A stretch of 64,000 nt of DNA from Choanephora cucurbitarum (Eukaryota; Mucoromycota; Mucoromycetes; Mucorales; Choanephoraceae). The position numbers and the translations under genes were made by a program. Of the stretch, positions 59,880 to 64,000 are shown piece after piece (position 1 is the stretch's first letter; each line of letters starts with the position of its first letter). The stretch spans positions 173,813 through 237,812 of the forward strand of contig JAIWNI010000043.1 of the NCBI GenBank assembly GCA_025331435.1, given 5' to 3'. The notes beneath the pieces were generated by a model. That model saw nothing but the letters and a program-made list of their open reading frames with translations, did no database searches and was not told where the DNA came from.

Positions 59880-60010
59880 ACAGGTCCTCCCTCCCCTGTT
59901 ACCCTGCCCCTAACGGGCCTACAAGTTAGGCTAAAGCCTACCTTCATGACCCAGAGCAGCTAGTAGCCTTTTGCCGAAGCGTGATACCCTGGCGGATGCC
60001 GCAGATACCG
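59880..60010. other. Locally GC-rich block with perfect hairpin
   Basis: A patch much richer in G and C than its purine-rich surroundings. It holds TAGGCT-AA-AGCCTA (59927-59940), a perfect 6-base stem with a two-base loop, and other C/G-rich clusters (CCCCTAACGGGCC, GGCGGATGCC). It could be part of a dispersed repeat or a structured RNA. I did not find a second copy in the window. Confidence 0.35.
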
Positions 60011-60411
60011 AAAGACAGAGAGGAAGACCCATAACTTTGAGCATACCAGACAGACAGATAGATAGACGAGTAGAAGGATACTAGAGTTCGAGACCTATAA
60101 GTCGTTGTTTCGGATTTAGGTTAGTTAGGATGGAGCTGATAGAGGAAAGATGATTATCATACGGAAAAATAACATAGTAGACAAGAGAGGACTAGTCTGG
60201 CAGCTTGTTTGAGAGAAGAGAAAGACACAGATGATGAGAGAGCACCATGACAAGTGAAGAAAGGAATAGAGAGCGAAAGAGCTTTATGCAGCTGTAGAGG
60301 CTTTGTAGTATAAATGACTTTGTAGTTTAAATGAAACTAAAGAAAAGAGAAAAAAAAAGAACAAAACGCGCGTCTTTTCTTTTAACCAAAACTTAGAGAT
60401 TGGCGTGATTC

Positions 60412-60433
60412 TTTTTTTTTTTTTTTTTTTTTT
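60412..60433. repeat. T22 homopolymer
   Basis: An uninterrupted run of 22 T on the plus strand follows a purine-rich stretch. It could be the poly-A tail of an old minus-strand retroposed sequence, but no coding match lies next to it. Confidence 0.85.
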
Positions 60434-63267
60434 GGTTCACACCCTTTAGCGTAATCTCTTTCTCATGCATGATCATTACGCCCTCTTCCTAAAGGATCGA
60501 ATTTTTTTTTGTTTTGGCTTTTCATAATAATTGTCGCTTATCATGGACTTTGCTCAACATGACAACTACGTTTCCTATGCATCATAAGAACCAATCACTC
60601 ATCTCTTTTCTTGTCCTTTCTTTTCTATTACCTTGTGCCTAACATAAAAATGAGGAAGAATGATGCAACATGATAGGATGTCATATCGATCAGATAAATA
60701 AAGAAAAAAATCAAAACCGGTATAACACTAACACAAGTTGTCCTCTAATCTTTTTTATTTCATTTTATTTTTGCCCATCGTTCTACTAAACATAAGCTAC
60801 ATGTCTTATACAACAACTGTACTGCTAAAGCCGCTCTCTACTGTAGATAGCTGCTTTGTCTTTTTCTTTTCCTTTTGTTTTTTTCTGTCTTCTTTTCATG
60901 AGAAATAGTCAGCATCTCAAATGCTTTTTTCTGCTAATTGGATTTCCTTTCCGAGACAAGTTCTCTTTTTTTTCCTTGCTTTTTTCATGGTGCATTGTTT
61001 ACTCTTCTGTGTCTGTGAGAAAAAAAGAAAGAAAAGATAAGGAAAAAACGATGATGATGATGATGATGCTATAACATTGATCATTATATCCTCATAGCCT
61101 TGCTAACACTTGCTTTCGAGATCTTGCGGATACTGTCTTTCAAGTGCCTGATTACAAAAGTCTACAGCAACAACCATCATTCTATGAGACTGAGACAGAG
61201 GCAGAAAAGGAAAATACGAGTGAGAAAAAAAACAAGGTTGGCAGCTGTTGAATATCTTGATGTTAAGAGAAATAATTGGAAAGAAAACAACTGACCTATG
61301 CCAACAAGTAAGAAATCAATGGTGCATCAAGAATTTCTGTTAAAATAGTTGGATGAAGGCTATGATGGTTGCCTATTGACAGGACATGATTTCAGTGGAG
61401 TATATCTGAGAGGAGTTTATACTTTTGTCTGATCTCGTTGAGGGGTGGGAGCGAGGAGGAAGAGGAGCGGAAGAGAGCTGTTTGTGCTGCAAAGTAACCA
61501 ATTGAAAAATGAGCAACATAAAGTTTGTCTTTTGTTCTCTTACTCTGGTACCGACTCGAGCGACATATCCTCATTGATATTAGGATTTTGAAGAAGAAGA
61601 AGAAAGGAAAAAGAAAAACAATAGCTCAATGGTAGGCTGTGGTAATTGAACGTTCTAGTCCAACTCTTTCTTTCACAATACAAAAGCCGAGACTCCTCTT
61701 GAGTTATTGGGTGAAAGTATTAAACAAGACAAGCCAAAGGCAAAAAATAAATAGATATTCGATAGAAACAGCAACAAGATTGTACAATGAAATGAAGCAA
61801 AATCATAATAAAAATAAAAATAAAAGTGCCAGGTTCATGCAGTTGTAGAGAAAACATAGGTTCAACAGGTCTTGGCTGGATGTAGCCATGATAGAGTCTA
61901 TGGCAAGCATCTTATCTTACCAAGTTCAACTGCGATGCAATGCGACAGTAGAGCCAAGAGCATATTGACTGCACATACGATGTTATGACAAAGGCCATAT
62001 ATCATTTGATTGGATCATTTAGTCTTTGAGCTCTTTCTATGCCAAAGTGCTAGAAATTCATAAACTGTGCTAGCTCAACTAGAAGTAAGAGAACGAGTCA
62101 GATAGCAGGGCGTAATGCCAACGAGCAGATGTATCCTCCATACTAACGAAAATGAGAGCTCGCTGCTTGAAAGTCGAATAGGCTCTATTGAAATTTCTCG
62201 CTGTTTAGAGCGACTTGGTAGTAATGGATGACTATTTGACCTTTCTACCACTAATCACCAAATCAGCATAATATAGCAGCATGTTGGCCCAACAGCCTCT
62301 ACTGTGTGTCGACATCTAGATCCATAGTTTTGACAAGGAAGCTCTTTCTGAGTTTTTCTTTGTCCTTATTATTATTTCTTGTGCCATCTGATCATAGTAA
62401 CATGAGTGATCTCTGTCCAAGACTCCAGCCAACCACTTGCAAGTGCTCTTAAAGCATTGGCCGATTCTAAGACCAACAAAACAGACAAACAGACAGACAG
62501 ATAGATAGACAGATTAGCAAACCTTTATTTTGTCATGCAGTTACACCAGTTACCCTATTTGTCCACTGGACGAATTCTTTGTACCCTTTGTTTTTTATTT
62601 TTTTAGTCTGAGTATACCTGCTTTCTGTTTTCTTTGTTTCTTCTCACCCCACCTTCCGCTTCGTTTTTAGCTCTTGTCTTTCTTTCAACAACATGCAACA
62701 GCCAGCAAACCAAAGGAACAGAGTTAGGATAAAGAAAATGCTTCTTCTTTTGGCTTTTCTGTTTTCTTAACTTGTGAATCGAAGCTGCAAGTCTACTGAT
62801 CGCATAGCCAGTTGGCAAAAAGGGAAAAAAAAACATAACCCTCAGCACACCCAGCTAATTTAGAAGCAGAGACTACCGCGATTCCAAAGCGAAAATAAGT
62901 AGATAAGCAGGTAGTTGGTTCCTGGGCAGTCGATGATGTCGTTGCGATGAGAATTGAATCGATCAGAGGAGGAGAGGACAGGCCTGTGTTGATGCGTGAG
63001 ATGTCGAGTGCCAAACACCGAATGCAAAAGTCAATACACGGATACTGGATGACGCATAGCGACTAGACACAGAAGAAGATCTTGTGAGATGTAGGTATAG
63101 AATGCGGGACGGTTTGATGAGAAGCAAAATTGCAAGAGACAAAAGTAAAGAGCAGATGCACGCAGGCGGATTACAATGGATTGAGCGTAAGGCAGATATA
63201 GAACGACATGCGGATATGTTTGCTTTATCGTGATGGTTATAGATCTACAAGCACTTGTGCCTCGGAG

Positions 63268-63297
63268 AGAAGAAGAAGAAGAAGAAGAAGAAGAAGG
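63268..63297. repeat. GAA/AGA trinucleotide repeat
   Basis: About nine to ten AGA units on the plus strand in a non-coding context. Confidence 0.85.
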
Positions 63298-63881
63298 AAG
63301 AGCATTGTTGGAAGCTTAGGTGTTATATGTATTGGCATATTTTTGTCTCTTTTGACTGGGCTACTCTTCTTCTGCAAGATATGTGTAGTATTCAGCACAA
63401 CTTGTTCAACCAGGTTTTGCCTTTTGGTTATTGTTGTTTTGCCCTCTTTAGATCCAGCATGATACATCGCCAAGGGATGAGCCAGGCCTTTTGGAGCATG
63501 TATATGGATAATCTCAATCAATAAGGATAGCTATCGCATGAAGGATAGCTATACCGTATATCAGAGGATGATGAGAACGACAAAAAATAAGGAATGGGCA
63601 TGCAGAGTGTATACGAAGCGAGTGTATTTGCCTGGCATAAAGCACATTGTGACAGCAAGAATATTATGGTCATTTATGGATATGGAATGAGATGAAGATT
63701 TGCTTGCTTGCTGCTAGATTGAGTAGATTTGATATGACACAAGAGGATGGATTGACTCAGACTATCTTTTTCAGATCCTACACAGTAAGTCAAGAGAAGC
63801 AGAATGAGAAGTGGCGCAAGGTACGTATATACTAGACATTGCTCGGAAAGAGAAAGCATAAAAAAGAAAGATAAAATGTAT

Positions 63882-63902
63882 ATCTATCTATCTATCTATC
63901 TA

Positions 63903-63940
<38 letters not shown>

Positions 63941-63964
63941 ATATATATATATATATATATATAT
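63882..63964. repeat. Compound (TCTA)n-(TA)n microsatellite
   Basis: TCTA tetranucleotides with one interruption (63882 to about 63940) pass directly into a TA dinucleotide run (to about 63964). Simple-sequence repeat only. Confidence 0.95.
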
Positions 63965-64000
63965 GTAAGCATACTTGCAAAAACCCTCGATATGAATTAT

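Larger units (their letters stand above)
51708..64000. other. Long gene-poor tract
   Basis: More than 12 kb without a gene I can support. ORFs stay under about 110 codons and are mostly low-complexity shadows of A- or T-rich runs. Fragments around 53000-54300 (plus) are the only coding-like sequence. The plus strand is pyrimidine-rich over parts of 55.5-58.5 kb and purine-rich over parts of 59-60.4 kb. Simple repeats and a minisatellite are listed separately. It may be an extended regulatory or non-coding region, or hold genes with very short exons. Confidence 0.5.

Noticed and set aside
59033..59963. Lys/Arg-rich plus-strand ORFs and their T-rich antisense ORFs
   Set aside because: They follow purine-rich simple sequence; no domain, splice pattern or plausible start.
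60080..60115. tRNA-like B-box resemblance (GAGTTCGAGACC)
   Set aside because: No matching A box, acceptor stem or anticodon arm could be folded around it.
51708..64000. Centromere
   Set aside because: Gene-poor and AT-rich sequence alone is insufficient; no kinetochore-associated motif or flanking full-length LINEs could be shown.

Overview
The window is nuclear DNA of a filamentous fungus, most likely Mucoromycota (Mucorales-like). The evidence is AT-rich sequence, many 45-70 base GT-AG introns, fungal versions of housekeeping proteins (TAF5, DPM3, Gos1, a TBC RabGAP, ALDH7, galactokinase, an AP-1-like bZIP, MSH6, Mia40, a tyrosine phosphatase, lipin/Pah1), and mobile-element types common in that phylum (a Crypton, DIRS-like tyrosine-recombinase remnants, a LINE, an IS630/Tc1-like transposase relic, MITEs). 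I saw no tRNA, rRNA or CRISPR array.

Layout. 1-2.7 kb: TAF5 (minus, cut by the window edge), divergent from DPM3 (plus). 3-14.3 kb: an accessory island with a Crypton broken by two in-frame stops, DIRS-like fragments in both orientations, an intact nine-exon gene with a PD-(D/E)XK-nuclease-like motif set, a 134-base direct repeat, and a 5'-truncated LINE with a visible target-site duplication. 14.6-28.8 kb: conserved genes (GOS1, TBC RabGAP, a small RPEL-repeat protein, an HNH-like protein, then ALDH7 and galactokinase tail to tail). 30-49 kb: bZIP factor, small cupin-like protein, MSH6, MIA40, PTP, a conserved unknown gene, a transposase relic, lipin, and a possible Cut8/Sts1-like gene. 49.4-64 kb: a degraded small gene, two non-autonomous element candidates, and a gene-poor tract of more than 12 kb with simple repeats, a 10-base minisatellite and long purine- or pyrimidine-rich stretches.

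The conserved genes work in separate pathways: transcription, dolichol-phosphate mannose synthesis, Golgi SNARE and Rab traffic, lysine/aldehyde and galactose metabolism, mismatch repair, mitochondrial oxidative import and phosphatidate metabolism. No operon-like grouping is expected or seen. The most interesting accessory items are the PD-(D/E)XK-like gene inside the transposon island, the HNH-like gene, the RPEL protein whose repeats sit on symmetric phase-1 exons, and the matched MITE pair. Exon coordinates were worked out by hand from splice sites and reading-frame phase, and need transcript support.
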